A stretch of DNA of 64,000 nucleotides from positions 1,054,001 through 1,118,000 of the forward strand of contig NZ_LT578417.1 of NCBI RefSeq assembly GCF_900088535.1, read 5' to 3'. Positions 44,842-54,101 of this stretch are shown here, piece after piece. The notes beneath the pieces are model-generated. The model searched no databases, was not told where the DNA came from, and saw only the letters and a list, made by a program, of their open reading frames with translations. Each line of letters starts with the position of its first letter. Positions within the stretch are counted from its first letter, which is position 1. Origin of the DNA: Cyanobium sp. NIES-981 (GTDB lineage Bacteria > Cyanobacteriota > Cyanobacteriia > PCC-6307 > Cyanobiaceae). The position numbers and the translations under genes were made by a program.

Positions 44842-45948
44842 ATGCCACCCCGCCCCGCGTCACCCTCCACCGGCAGCACCGGCAAGGCCGGCAGCACCGG
44901 CTCGGCCGGCAGCACCGGGAAGGCCGGCAGCACAGCAGCGCCGGCACGGCGGATCAGGAGCAGAAGCTCGAACGCCAGGGTGTGGCTCAGGCTTGGGCTG
45001 GCGGCAGCAGGCATGGCGGGCGGCCTCAGCCTGCTGGCCCTGCTCTGGCCCAAGCCCGACGCCGTCCTGGAGAACCAGGGGGTGCGGTCCGTCAGCGACC
45101 TGGCCAAACCCCCCAACCGGCCCGTCACCGTGCTGGTGATCGGGGTGGACGCGGATCAGCTCAAGGCTGCCACCAACAAGGCAGCTCCCCCTGGACCGGC
45201 CAATGCCGATGCGCTGCTGCTGCTGCGCATCAATCCGGGCGGCCCCCTGCAGGTGCTGACCCTCCCGACCAGCCTGGCGGTGAAACTGCCCGGAAGCGGC
45301 GGGCTTCAGTCGCTCGGCAGCCTCTACAGGGTCGGGGGGGCCGCCCTGACGGCCGATGCGGCCCGGGAACTGGTGGGCCTGCCGCGGCAGGAGCCCCACC
45401 GGTACCTGGTGCTGAGCCGCAGCGCCCTGCGCACCCTCGTGGACGAGCTGGGGTCGTTGGAGGTGAATCCCAACGCCACCATGCAGTACCGCGACCAGCG
45501 GCAGGGGCTGACGATCAACATCCAGAGCGGCCTGCAGCGTCTCAAAGGCGCCCAGGTGGAGCAGCTGCTGCGCTACCGCAACCCTGCCAGGCCCCTGGAA
45601 AGCCGCCTGGCCAACCAGGAAGCCGTGATCCGCAGCCTGCTCAATGAACTCAGCATCAGCAGCCGCGTGGAGACGCTCCCCCCCCTGGTGCAAAAGCTGC
45701 GCGGGCAGGTGGAGAGCAACCTCACCCCCACCGAGGTGCTCAGCCTGATGGCCGCGGTTCTCGGGCCCGACCAGACCGTGGTGTTCGCGGTGGCGCCGCT
45801 GGAACCCCCGCGCAAGGGCGGGACGGCAGCGCCGAACGCGAAGTCCACGCCGGGGAGCGCCGACGGCGCCAACCTGCGGGAGCTGGCCAAATCAGCCCCC
45901 AGCCCCCTCTGGCCCGAGCCCACCCCAGCGGCCAAGCCAGGCTCCTAG
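44842..45948 (+). CDS. Degenerate LCP-domain protein with N-terminal Gly-X-Y repeats
   Basis: ATG 44842 gives 368 residues: a cytoplasmic tail of seven Gly-X-Y triplets (residues 11-31), a membrane anchor (about 48-69) and an LCP domain beginning VTVLVIGVDADQ, with LLRINPGGPLQVLTLP and LLRYRNPARPLESRLANQEAVIRSLL. The usual PRDT motif reads LPTS here, so the Arg/Asp that grip the pyrophosphate are lost, although the second Arg-rich motif survives in part. It may be a non-catalytic LCP relative. Compare the intact LCP protein at 5870. Its TAG stop shares CTAG with the convergent gene. Confidence 0.75.
   Translation: MPPRPASPSTGSTGKAGSTGSAGSTGKAGSTAAPARRIRSRSSNARVWLRLGLAAAGMAGGLSLLALLWPKPDAVLENQGVRSVSDLAKPPNRPVTVLVIGVDADQLKAATNKAAPPGPANADALLLLRINPGGPLQVLTLPTSLAVKLPGSGGLQSLGSLYRVGGAALTADAARELVGLPRQEPHRYLVLSRSALRTLVDELGSLEVNPNATMQYRDQRQGLTINIQSGLQRLKGAQVEQLLRYRNPARPLESRLANQEAVIRSLLNELSISSRVETLPPLVQKLRGQVESNLTPTEVLSLMAAVLGPDQTVVFAVAPLEPPRKGGTAAPNAKSTPGSADGANLRELAKSAPSPLWPEPTPAAKPGS
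44872..44934 (+). repeat. 18-bp tandem repeat coding Gly-Ser-Thr-Gly-X-Ala
   Basis: Three 18-bp units (44872, 44890, 44908) and a half unit (44926-44934) encode GSTGKA, GSTGSA, GSTGKA, GST. The copies differ by only a few bases, so the expansion is recent. Confidence 0.9.
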
Positions 45949-46523
45949 GGCTCCTGCCAACCCGCGGCCCTCACCTGGGCACAGCCGAGACGCAACGCCC
46001 CCGGCAGGGCGCGCACCAGCTCCTCACACGCCTCGGCGGCGCCGGGATCGGCGGGGATGGCCGTGGGAAGGGCTCCCAGCCAGGGCAGGCCATCGCGCCG
46101 CCGCAGCGCGGCCTGCCAGGGCAGGCCCCACTGCACCAGGCCCACCAGCGGCACGGCCGCCTGGCGCAGCAGGGCGGTCATCGCCGCGGGCAGACCGCTC
46201 CGCTGCTGATCGGCGCTCAGCAGCAGCAGCGCCGGCTGCCGCCAGGCCCCCAACGCCTCGGCCCAGCAGCTGCCTTCGTCCAGGGTCCGGCCGGGGTCGA
46301 TCGGCAGCGGCACCAGCCGGGGCGGCGCTCCGGGGGAACGGGAGCGCCGGTGCAGGGCCGACAGCTGCTGCGGCGGATCGGCGGGATCCAGAGCGGGCGC
46401 CAGGGCCAGCCCCAGGGCCGCGGCCAGGGCTGGCCCCGCTTCCTCCAGCAGCTGCCCCTGGGGCTCGCTCGGGCCGGCTGCCAGCAGCACCAGGCTGGCC
46501 GGCAGCACTCCGGAAAGCGTCAT
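45945..46523 (-). CDS. Cyanobacterial hypothetical protein, 192 aa
   Basis: ATG 46523 (or 46535, four codons earlier) opens an Ala/Leu-rich protein with SLVLLAAGPSEPQGQLLEEAGPALAAALG at the front and a middle strand-turn QPALLLLSADQQRSGLPAAMTALLRQA. An alternating alpha/beta pattern suggests a Rossmann-like fold, but no nucleotide motif is visible. I do not recognise it. It is divergent from prs, and its TAG shares CTAG with the convergent LCP-like gene. Confidence 0.6.
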   Translation of the reverse strand: MTLSGVLPASLVLLAAGPSEPQGQLLEEAGPALAAALGLALAPALDPADPPQQLSALHRRSRSPGAPPRLVPLPIDPGRTLDEGSCWAEALGAWRQPALLLLSADQQRSGLPAAMTALLRQAAVPLVGLVQWGLPWQAALRRRDGLPWLGALPTAIPADPGAAEACEELVRALPGALRLGCAQVRAAGWQEP

Positions 46524-46592
46524 GGTTGTTTGCATTCCAGATGGCGGGCTCGCTTCTACCATCAGAGACCAGCCGACGCGTCTGCGCTCGCC

Positions 46593-47600
46593 GTGACCAG
46601 TTTCCTCACCGCTGATCGGCTGGCTCAGGAGCGCGCAGCGTCGGAAACGCCCCACGACACCCGCCGCCTGCGGCTGTTCAGCGGCACGTCCAACCAGGAG
46701 CTGGCCCGCGAGATCGGTGCCTATCTGGGCGTGCCGGATGGTCCACGGGTGATCAAGCGCTTCGCCGACGGCGAGACCTACATCCAGATCCAGGAATCGA
46801 TCCGCGGCTGTGACGTGTTTCTGGTGCAGCCCACCTGCGCCCCGGTGAACGATCACCTGATGGAGCTGCTGATCATGGTGGATGCCTGCAAGCGGGCTTC
46901 GGCCCGGCAGGTCACCGCCGTGATCCCCTACTACGGCTACGCCCGGGCCGACCGCAAGACCGCCGGGCGCGAATCGATCACCGCCAAGCTGGTGGCCAAC
47001 CTGCTCACCATGAGCGGGGTGGACCGGGTGCTGGCCATGGACCTGCACTCCTCCCAGATCCAGGGCTACTTCGACATCCCCTGTGACCACATCTACGGAT
47101 CGCCGGTGCTGGTGGACTACCTCCAGACCCGCGACCTGGGCGAAGTGGTGGTGGTGTCCCCCGACGTGGGTGGCGTGGCGCGGGCCCGCGCCTTCGCCAA
47201 GCAGATGCACGATGCCCCCCTGGCGATCATCGACAAGCGCCGAGCCGCCCACAATGTGGCGGAAAGCCTCACGGTGATCGGGGATGTGGCCGGCAAGACC
47301 GCCATCCTGATCGACGACATGATCGACACCGGCGGCACGATCTGCCAGGGAGCGCGGCTGCTGCGCCGCAACGGGGCCGCCCGGGTGCTGTGCTGTGCCA
47401 CCCACGCCGTGTTCTCGCCTCCGGCCACCGAGCGGCTCTCCGAGCCCGGCCTGTTCGAGGAGATCGTGGTGACCAACAGCATCCCGTTGGCGGAGGATCG
47501 CCGCTTCCCCCAGCTGCGGGTGCTATCGGTAGCCAACATGCTGGGAGAGGCGATTTGGCGGATCCACGAAGAGAGCTCCGTCAGTTCGATGTTCCGCTGA
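46593..47600 (+). CDS. prs: Ribose-phosphate pyrophosphokinase
   Basis: GTG 46593 gives 335 residues, the cyanobacterial length with a ~20-residue N-terminal tail. LFSGTSNQELAREIG, FADGETYIQI, YARADRKTAGRESITAKLVANLL, MDLHSSQIQGYF and the PRPP loop ILIDDMIDTGGTI are all present. It makes PRPP from ribose-5-P and ATP for nucleotides, histidine, tryptophan and NAD. The first 69 bp upstream separate it from a divergent unknown gene. A GH10-like gene begins inside its 3' end. Confidence 0.96.
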   Translation: MTSFLTADRLAQERAASETPHDTRRLRLFSGTSNQELAREIGAYLGVPDGPRVIKRFADGETYIQIQESIRGCDVFLVQPTCAPVNDHLMELLIMVDACKRASARQVTAVIPYYGYARADRKTAGRESITAKLVANLLTMSGVDRVLAMDLHSSQIQGYFDIPCDHIYGSPVLVDYLQTRDLGEVVVVSPDVGGVARARAFAKQMHDAPLAIIDKRRAAHNVAESLTVIGDVAGKTAILIDDMIDTGGTICQGARLLRRNGAARVLCCATHAVFSPPATERLSEPGLFEEIVVTNSIPLAEDRRFPQLRVLSVANMLGEAIWRIHEESSVSSMFR

Positions 47601-48847
47601 CGGCGGATCGGCGGAACCCTGGGGCACCACCGCCTCTGAAACGCTTCAGCCGGCTCAAGGCGCTCCTGCCGCTCAGCCTCAATCTGCTGCTGGCCGCCGC
47701 GGTGAGCCTGCCCGGCCTGGTGTCGGCACGCCCGCGCCAGCCCCAGCCCCGCCGCATCGGCGTGTGGCTCACCAACAGCCCGAGCCCGCTGTACTACGAC
47801 CCCCGGCGCATCGAAACGGCGGTGGCCGAACTGGCCGCCAGCGGCTTCACCACCCTCTATCCCAACGTGTGGAGCCGCGGCACCACCTTCCACCGCTCCC
47901 GGCACGCCCCGATGGAGCCGGCCCTGATCAAGGCCGATCCCAACCTCGATCCGATCTGCCGCCTCACCCGCAGCGCCCAGCGCCGCGGCCTGGAGGTGAT
48001 CCCCTGGTTCGAATACGGGCTCATGGAGCCGGGCAGCGCCGCCGTCGTGCGCGAGAAGCCCGAGTGGGTGCTGCAGCGCCGCGACGGCAGCACCGCCTAC
48101 CCCATGCACGGCACCACGATGGCCTGGCTGAACCCCGCCCATCCGGAGGTGCGGGCCCGCTTCATCGGGCTGGTGGAGGAGGTGGTGAAGCGCTGCGACG
48201 TGGATGGCATCCAGCTGGACGACCACTTCGCCTGGCCGGTGGAGCTGGGCTACGACCCCTACACCCGCCAGCTCTACCGCGCCGAAACCGGCCGCGAACC
48301 CCCTGCCAACCACACCGATCGCTACTGGATGAAGTGGCGCCGCCAGAAGCTCACCAGCCTGCTGCGGGACCTGCGGCAGCGCCTGCGGCAGCTCGATGCG
48401 GAGCGCAACCAGCGCATCCGCCCCGGGGGTACCCGGCGCCCGGAGCGGGTGATCAGCCTCTCGCCGGGGCCGTTCCGCTTCGCCTACAACCACTGGTTGC
48501 AGGACTGGGAGCTGTGGTCGGTGGGGGAGCTCGTGGACGATCTGATCGTGCAGAACTACGCCTACTCGGTGAAGGGGTTCGCCAAGGATCTCGACCAGCC
48601 GGCCCTGGTGAAGGCGAAGGCGTGGGGCATGCCGGTGGAGATCGGCATCCTGGCGGGCTTCGGGGGCCGCACCCCGGCCATGGACACCCTTCGCGAGAAG
48701 GTGAAGCTGGCCACCAGCCGCGGCCACGGCGTGATCTATTTCTACTGGGAGGGTCTCTGGGGCGAACACGCCGGCCCGGAAGGCGGGGCCGCCCGCAAGG
48801 CCGCCTTCCGCCGCCTGCACCAGGAGGTCAACCCGCCGCGGCGCTGA
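47555..48847 (+). CDS. Secreted GH10-like glycosidase (GHL10 / YddW-like)
   Basis: The mature part (from about residue 55) is a TIM barrel of the GHL10 family: RIGVWLTNSPSPLYYDP, FTTLYPNVWSRGTTF, GLEVIPWFEYGLM, GTTMAWLNPAHPEVR, DGIQLDDHFAWP and IVQNYAYSVKGFAKDL. A hydrophobic signal segment (LLPLSLNLLLAAAVSLPGLVSA) precedes it, so it acts outside the cytoplasm, probably on wall or surface glycan. No ATG or GTG is available before the signal; TTG 47555, inside prs, is the only standard start, and CTG 47636 is possible. Its end overlaps pepN by 20 bp. Confidence 0.82.
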   Translation: MADPRRELRQFDVPLTADRRNPGAPPPLKRFSRLKALLPLSLNLLLAAAVSLPGLVSARPRQPQPRRIGVWLTNSPSPLYYDPRRIETAVAELAASGFTTLYPNVWSRGTTFHRSRHAPMEPALIKADPNLDPICRLTRSAQRRGLEVIPWFEYGLMEPGSAAVVREKPEWVLQRRDGSTAYPMHGTTMAWLNPAHPEVRARFIGLVEEVVKRCDVDGIQLDDHFAWPVELGYDPYTRQLYRAETGREPPANHTDRYWMKWRRQKLTSLLRDLRQRLRQLDAERNQRIRPGGTRRPERVISLSPGPFRFAYNHWLQDWELWSVGELVDDLIVQNYAYSVKGFAKDLDQPALVKAKAWGMPVEIGILAGFGGRTPAMDTLREKVKLATSRGHGVIYFYWEGLWGEHAGPEGGAARKAAFRRLHQEVNPPRR

Positions 48848-51551
48848 GGTCGGAGCCGAGGCACTGCTCCACCACCTCGCGGGTGTTGGTGGAGAGAGCC
48901 TCGGAGGCCAGGGCGGCCAGTGCCTGGCGCATCCGCTCGCGCCGCTCGGGGCCATAGCTCTGCCAGCGGCTGAACACCTTGGCCATGCGGGAGGCCGTGA
49001 TCGGGTTGCGGCGATCGAGGCCGGCGATCTGCTCGGCCATGAAGCGGTATCCGCCGCCATCGGCCGCGTGAAACACCGGCGGATTGCCGGCCAGACCGCC
49101 CAGCACGGCGCGCACCGAGTTGGGGGCGGCGGGATCGAAGCGGGGATGCTGGAGCAGGCGCTCCACCCGCTCCAGCCCGTCGGGGAAGGGGGCCGAGGCC
49201 TCCAGCGCGAACCAGGCATCGAGGATCACCGGCCTCTCCTGCCAGCGCTGATAGAAGGCGTCCACCGCCTCCTGGCGGGCGGGGATGGGCAGGCACTGCA
49301 GGGCCCGCAGGCCGGCCCGGGCGAGGGTCATCGAGGGGCCATCCACGGCATCGCGGGCCGCCTGAATCACGGCGGCATCACCGGCGGCAGCGCGCCAGGC
49401 CCAGACCGTGCCCGTGAGCCGGCGCGCGCCGCTGCCCTCGGGCCAGGCCAGGGTCCAGGCGGGGCGGCAGCGCTCCAGGCAGGCCTGCAGCGGCTCGGCC
49501 AGGGCCTCGCCGAAGCGGCGCTGCAGGGCCAGCTGGGCGGCGAACAGGGCCGGGGGGTCGGGCTCCTCGCCGGCATCCTCCAGTTCCGCCAGGCCCGGCA
49601 GGGCGAGCAGCGCGGCGCGACTGCCCTCCGACAGCAGGGGATCCGCCAGGATGCGGCCGAAGGCGTCGATGAGGGCCTCCTCCAGAGCCGGATCGCCACG
49701 GCCGGAGGCCCGGGCCTGCACCGCCTGGCGCAGCAGCACCTGGGCCGCATCCCAGCGGGCGAAGGCTTCGCTGTCATGGGCCAGCAGATGCACCAGCTCC
49801 GCCGTGGGGCGCCCCATCGCCAGCTTCACAGGCGCCGAGAACTGCCGCAGCAGGGAGAGCGCCGGGGGATGGGCCTGGCGGGGCAGCCCCACCAGCCGCA
49901 GGCGCTGCTGCGGCTGGTCGACCACCAGCAGCCGCGTCCCCGCTCCCCAGGCCCTGTTCCGCTCGGCCGCCCCGGCCGCCCCGGACTCCTCCCCCTCCAG
50001 CCGCACGGGCAGGGCCTGGCCGGCCTGATCGATCAGCCCGAGCCCCAGGGGAATCACCAGGGGCTGCTTGTGGGGCTGCCCCGGGGTGGGCGGGGTGTGC
50101 TGCTCCACAGAGAGCTCCAGTACGCCGGCGGCCCCGTCCCAGTGGCGGTGGATCCGCAGCACGGGGGTGCCGGCCTGGTGGTACCAGCGGCGGAACTGGC
50201 CAAAGTCGAAGGGGGCAGGCACCACCGCGTCCCGGGTCCAGGCCGCCTGGGCGGCATCCTCCATGGCCTGCACGAAGTCGTCGCAGGTGGCGGCGCTGCC
50301 GTCGTGGCGGCGCACGTACAGGGCCATGCCCTGCATGAAGGTGTCCTCACCGAGCAGGGTATGGAGCATGCGGATCAGCTCGGACCCCTTTTCGTAGATG
50401 GTGGTGGTGTAGAAGTTATCGATGGCCTGGTAGGCCTCAGGCTGCACGGGGTGGGCCGTGGGGCCGGCATCCTCACGGAACTGGGTGTTGCGCAGCAGCG
50501 CCACATTCTCGATCCGGTTGAGCGACGCGCCATGGAGATCGGCGCTGAAACTCTGATCCCTGAATACCGTGAGCCCCTCTTTGAGGGAGAGCTGGAACCA
50601 GTCGCGGCAGGTGATGCGGTTGCCGGTCCAATTGTGGAAGTATTCATGGGCCACCACGCTTTCGATCCGCTCGAGCTCGGCATCGGTGGCTGTCTCGGCA
50701 TCAGCGAGCACGAGCTTGGAATTGAAGATGTTGAGGCTCTTGTTCTCCATCGCGCCCATGTTGAAATGGCGCACCGCCACGATGTTGAACTCATCGAGGT
50801 CGTATTCGAGGCCATAGCGCTGTTCATCCCAGCGCATGGCCCGCTGCAGCGACGCCATGGCATGGGCCGTGTACGGCGCATCGCCGGGCTCCACGTGCAG
50901 GCGCAGCCGCACCCGGCGACCGCTGGCGGTGGTGAACGTGTCCTGCACCTCCTCGAGCCGGCCGGCCACCAGGGCGAAGAGGTAGGAGGGCTTGGGGAAG
51001 GGGTCGTCCCAGACGGCGTAGTGGCGCCGTCGGGCCCCGGCCTGCTGGGGCAGCAGGCCGGTGTCCACGCAGTTGCCGTTGGAGAGGAGCACCGGCAAGG
51101 TGTCCTGATCGGCCTCGATCCGCACCCGGAAGCGGCTCAGCAGGTCGGGCCGGTCGGGGTGGAAGGTGATGCGGCGAAACCCCTCGGCCTCGCACTGGGT
51201 GGTGAGCATCCCGCCGCTCTCGTAGAGCCCCTCCAGGGTGGTGTTGGTGTGGGGGTGGATCCGCACCCGGCTCTGGAGCAGAAACGGACGCCGGGGCGGG
51301 GCTGGGATCACCAGGCCGTCATCGCTGAGGCGATAGGCGTCCGGGGAGAGCACCTCGCCATCGAGACGCAGCTCCAGCAGGGTGAGCTCCAGCCCCCTGA
51401 GCTCCAGCGGTCCGGGAGACGCCGCCGGATTGGGCTCGAAGGCCAGTTGCGTCTCCACCTCGGCATGGTCGTCGAAGAGCCGCACCGTCAGGTCGGTGCG
51501 GCTGATCAGACAGGCCGCCGGGCGGTAGTCGGCAAGACGCACCGTGGGCAT
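48828..51551 (-). CDS. pepN: Aminopeptidase N
   Basis: The 907-residue M1 metallopeptidase shows FNMGAMENKSLNIF (exopeptidase GAMEN motif), VVAHEYFHNWTGNRITC (HExxH zinc site) and LKEGLTVFRDQSFSAD with the third ligand Glu, followed by a long helical C-terminal half. It removes N-terminal residues from peptides in the cytoplasm. ATG 51551 begins MPTVRLADYRPAACLI, standard for the bacterial type. The opposing long frame is a shadow. Confidence 0.96.
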   Translation of the reverse strand: MPTVRLADYRPAACLISRTDLTVRLFDDHAEVETQLAFEPNPAASPGPLELRGLELTLLELRLDGEVLSPDAYRLSDDGLVIPAPPRRPFLLQSRVRIHPHTNTTLEGLYESGGMLTTQCEAEGFRRITFHPDRPDLLSRFRVRIEADQDTLPVLLSNGNCVDTGLLPQQAGARRRHYAVWDDPFPKPSYLFALVAGRLEEVQDTFTTASGRRVRLRLHVEPGDAPYTAHAMASLQRAMRWDEQRYGLEYDLDEFNIVAVRHFNMGAMENKSLNIFNSKLVLADAETATDAELERIESVVAHEYFHNWTGNRITCRDWFQLSLKEGLTVFRDQSFSADLHGASLNRIENVALLRNTQFREDAGPTAHPVQPEAYQAIDNFYTTTIYEKGSELIRMLHTLLGEDTFMQGMALYVRRHDGSAATCDDFVQAMEDAAQAAWTRDAVVPAPFDFGQFRRWYHQAGTPVLRIHRHWDGAAGVLELSVEQHTPPTPGQPHKQPLVIPLGLGLIDQAGQALPVRLEGEESGAAGAAERNRAWGAGTRLLVVDQPQQRLRLVGLPRQAHPPALSLLRQFSAPVKLAMGRPTAELVHLLAHDSEAFARWDAAQVLLRQAVQARASGRGDPALEEALIDAFGRILADPLLSEGSRAALLALPGLAELEDAGEEPDPPALFAAQLALQRRFGEALAEPLQACLERCRPAWTLAWPEGSGARRLTGTVWAWRAAAGDAAVIQAARDAVDGPSMTLARAGLRALQCLPIPARQEAVDAFYQRWQERPVILDAWFALEASAPFPDGLERVERLLQHPRFDPAAPNSVRAVLGGLAGNPPVFHAADGGGYRFMAEQIAGLDRRNPITASRMAKVFSRWQSYGPERRERMRQALAALASEALSTNTREVVEQCLGSDLSAAAG

Positions 51552-51617
51552 GGCGAAAGGGGGGTGGCGAGGAGGGCAGGGGGAGGCTGGAGCAGGGAGG
51601 ACCCGGCCCCGGGGGCT

Positions 51618-52097
51618 TCAGCGGCGGGGCGGGACCGCGGGGGTCCGTTGACTGGTTCCGGGCCTGGGCGGGGGCGGAATCGCCTCGGCCCCGCCCGAGC
51701 GCTGCAGGGCGGCCTGCACATCCTTCATCACATCGGCGGGCACGTCCTTGGGGCACACCTCGGCGGCACCGAGCACGGCGGAGTTGATCGAGCCCTTGCG
51801 CAGATCGTCGAGGTTCAGGGGCTCCCGGCCCACCTGCGCGATCACGCCACCGTTCTGGTGCTGGATCACCTGGGCCATGGTTTCACCGGCCACCGCCACC
51901 GCCGTGTCGAAGGCGATGCCGGCGGCCCGGGAGATGCACACATTCACCGCCGCGATGCGGGAATAGAGGGCCATGTCGGCCTCGGTGGCAGGGCTGGTGG
52001 CGGGGCTGGCCGCCTGCGCCGGCAGGCTGGCGCCTAGCAGGGGAAGCACCAGCAGGGAGGCCAGCCACCAGGAACAGGATCTGGATCGCACAGCCAC
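51618..52097 (-). CDS. Secreted hypothetical protein, 159 aa
   Basis: GTG 52097 gives a signal peptide (SWWLASLLVLPLLGASLPAQA, cleavage after AQA at about residue 29) and a mature domain of ~110 residues with two Cys (VNVCISRA, AEVCPKD) that could form a disulfide, then a Pro/Arg-rich tail. Similar secreted proteins with AVNVC...GIAFD...VIQ occur in picocyanobacteria as I recall, but no function is known to me. It lies 66 bp upstream of pepN on the same strand. Confidence 0.65.
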   Translation of the reverse strand: MAVRSRSCSWWLASLLVLPLLGASLPAQAASPATSPATEADMALYSRIAAVNVCISRAAGIAFDTAVAVAGETMAQVIQHQNGGVIAQVGREPLNLDDLRKGSINSAVLGAAEVCPKDVPADVMKDVQAALQRSGGAEAIPPPPRPGTSQRTPAVPPRR

Positions 52098-52141
52098 GTC
52101 ACCCCGAGCAGGTCTCCATGCTGCACTGCCGCGGCCCAGAC

Positions 52142-52681
52142 TCAGCCGCGGAGGACCTCACCGGCTGCCTCCACCCGCAGCTCATGGTGGGTTTCGGCCA
52201 GCTCCAGCTCCCCATCCTTCCAGGAATAGATCGATCGGGCGCGGTAGCGGTCCTGATCCACCAGCCGGATGTGCTCCAGGATGTCCCACTCCTGGTCGTG
52301 GGATTCGAAGATCAGTTCGTGCTCGTCCACCTGGCGGATCTGGCTCTTGGTGGGGCTGCCACCGAGATTGCCGCCGAGGTAACCGCAGCTGCACTGCAAC
52401 TGGTGACCGCAGAGGTAGGCGTCCATCGTGCCGCTGGGCACGAAACCGGGCTTGCGCGCGAAGAAGTCGAACTCCTGATCCGGCCACCAGGTGAAGCGGT
52501 AGACGGCTTCGCCCTCGATCGGCTCGGAGAAGGCTTCCACCCGCAGCATCATGTCGACCCGCAGGGCCTCGCCATCAGCGAAGAAGTAGAGACGCCGCGA
52601 ACGCCACAGACCCAGATTGCGGGCAAACCAGCGGCGCAGGTTGCTGTCGAGCTGGATACGGCTGGGGACAGCAGTGGACAT
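52142..52681 (-). CDS. Cyanobacterial calycin-like hypothetical protein, 179 aa
   Basis: The protein is beta-rich: LRRWFARNLGLWRSRRLYFF, VYRFTWWPDQEFDFFARKPGF, GHQLQCSCGYLGG, LIFESHDQEWDILEHIRLVDQDRYRARSIYSWKDGELELAETHHEL. Length and the run of antiparallel strands with aromatic ends recall the CpcS/CpeS bilin-lyase lipocalin fold, but I do not see a convincing family signature, so bilin binding is only a possibility. It is divergent from sasA across 128 bp. Confidence 0.6.
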   Translation of the reverse strand: MSTAVPSRIQLDSNLRRWFARNLGLWRSRRLYFFADGEALRVDMMLRVEAFSEPIEGEAVYRFTWWPDQEFDFFARKPGFVPSGTMDAYLCGHQLQCSCGYLGGNLGGSPTKSQIRQVDEHELIFESHDQEWDILEHIRLVDQDRYRARSIYSWKDGELELAETHHELRVEAAGEVLRG

Positions 52682-52809
52682 GGGATCGAGGGGCCCGTGA
52701 CGGGGATCGGTGCGGCTGATCCATCACAGGCTGGGATGCCCGGGCAGGAGACACTCCTTTCTCATAGCCACGTCGGGCCAGAACTGCCCAGACCCCATAA
52801 CCTTGCCGC

Positions 52810-53967
52810 GTGAGCCAGAGCCTTTCACCAACGAGCGCTCCCGACGGTGAGCGCCAGGTTCTACACCTGCTTCTTGTGGCGACGCGCCAGCAACTGGCAG
52901 GACAGGACCTCCGCACCCTGCTGCAGCTGCTCAGACGGGAGGATCTCGGCTTCGAGGTGAGCCTGGAGGTGGCCGATCCACGGCGGCAGCCTGAGCTGCT
53001 GGAGCTGCACCGCCTGCTGGCGACGCCCGCCCTGGTGAAGCTCGCCCCCGCTCCCAAGCAGGTGTTCGCCGGCAATCCCCTCAGCCAGCGGCTCCAGAAC
53101 TGGCTGCCGCGCTGGCAGCAGCTCGCCGTGGTGAATGCCCTGGGCATCCAGGCCGAGACCATCGACATGGAGGCCAACCACTCCAGACGGGAACTGCAGC
53201 TGGAGGACCAGCTGCTGGTGCTGCGCCAGGAGAACGAGGCCCTGATCGAGCGGATCGGCGTGCAGGAGCGGCTGCTGCGCATGGTGGCCCACGAGCTGCG
53301 CACGCCGCTCACCGCCGCCAAGCTCGCCCTGCAGAGCCACCGCCTCGGGCAAATCGACGAGCGCCGCTACCAGGAGGTGGTGCGCCGCCGCCTCGACGAC
53401 ATCGAGGAGCTCTCCAAGGACCTGCTGGAGGTGGGCACCACCCGCTGGGAGGCCCTGTTCAATCCCAAGCGCCTCAGCCTCGGCAAGCTGGCCGCCGAGG
53501 CGATCCTGGAGCTGGAGAAACTCTGGGTGGGCCGCTCCCTGCGGCTGATCACCGACATTCCCGCCGATCTGCCGGATGTGTACGGCGACGAGCGCCGTCT
53601 GCACCAGGTGCTGCTCAACCTGCTGGAGAACGCCTTCAAGTACACCCCCGAGGGTGGAGAGGTGAGCCTCACCCTGCTGCACCGCACCGACCAGTGGGTG
53701 CAGCTGAGCGTGGGGGACAGCGGGCCCGGGATCCCGGCCGGGCAGCAGCAGCAGATCTTCATGGACCGGGTGCGCCTGCCCCAGACAGCCGACACCACCT
53801 CCGGCTACGGCGTGGGACTGTCCGTGTGCCGCCGGATCGCCGAGGTGCACGGCGGGCGGATCTGGGTGGTGTCCGAGCCAGGCGAGGGGGCCTGCTTCCA
53901 CGTGACCGTGCCGGTGTGGACCGGCCAGGGTCAGTCCGCCTTGACGAAGGGTCACCCTGGCCCGTAG
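52810..53967 (+). CDS. sasA: Circadian clock adaptive sensor kinase SasA
   Basis: The 385-residue protein has an N-terminal KaiB-like thioredoxin-fold sensor (about 15-105, VLHLLLVATRQQLAGQDLRTLLQLL), a linker coil, a HisKA helix with phospho-acceptor His in RMVAHELRTPLTAAKL and an HATPase domain (NLLENAFKYTPEGG, GDSGPGIP, GYGVGLSVCRRIAEVHGG). SasA binds KaiC and phosphorylates RpaA to drive rhythmic transcription. The kai genes and rpaA are not in the window. Start GTG 52810. Confidence 0.93.
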   Translation: MSQSLSPTSAPDGERQVLHLLLVATRQQLAGQDLRTLLQLLRREDLGFEVSLEVADPRRQPELLELHRLLATPALVKLAPAPKQVFAGNPLSQRLQNWLPRWQQLAVVNALGIQAETIDMEANHSRRELQLEDQLLVLRQENEALIERIGVQERLLRMVAHELRTPLTAAKLALQSHRLGQIDERRYQEVVRRRLDDIEELSKDLLEVGTTRWEALFNPKRLSLGKLAAEAILELEKLWVGRSLRLITDIPADLPDVYGDERRLHQVLLNLLENAFKYTPEGGEVSLTLLHRTDQWVQLSVGDSGPGIPAGQQQQIFMDRVRLPQTADTTSGYGVGLSVCRRIAEVHGGRIWVVSEPGEGACFHVTVPVWTGQGQSALTKGHPGP

Positions 53968-54028
53968 TTTCCTTGCATCAGCCGAAAGGCCCAGAACCCA
54001 GTTCTGACGCCTGTCCTGCTGTGGCCTC

Positions 54029-54101
54029 GCCCCCATCGTCTAGAGGCCTAGGACACCTCCCTTTCACGGAGGCGACAGGGGTTCGAATCCCCTTGGGGGT
54101 A
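54029..54101 (+). tRNA. trnE-TTC: tRNA-Glu (anticodon TTC)
   Basis: The 73-nt cloverleaf has acceptor GCCCCCA pairing with TGGGGGT plus discriminator A (the first pair is G-T), anticodon stem CCTCC/GGAGG with TTC at 54063-54065, and T arm AGGGG-TTCGAAT-CCCCT. CCA is not encoded. Besides translation, this tRNA supplies glutamate to HemA for chlorophyll, haem and bilins. The 225 bp after it hold only a duplicated TTCGGCAGCAGG and a weak hairpin (54147-54162). Confidence 0.97.
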
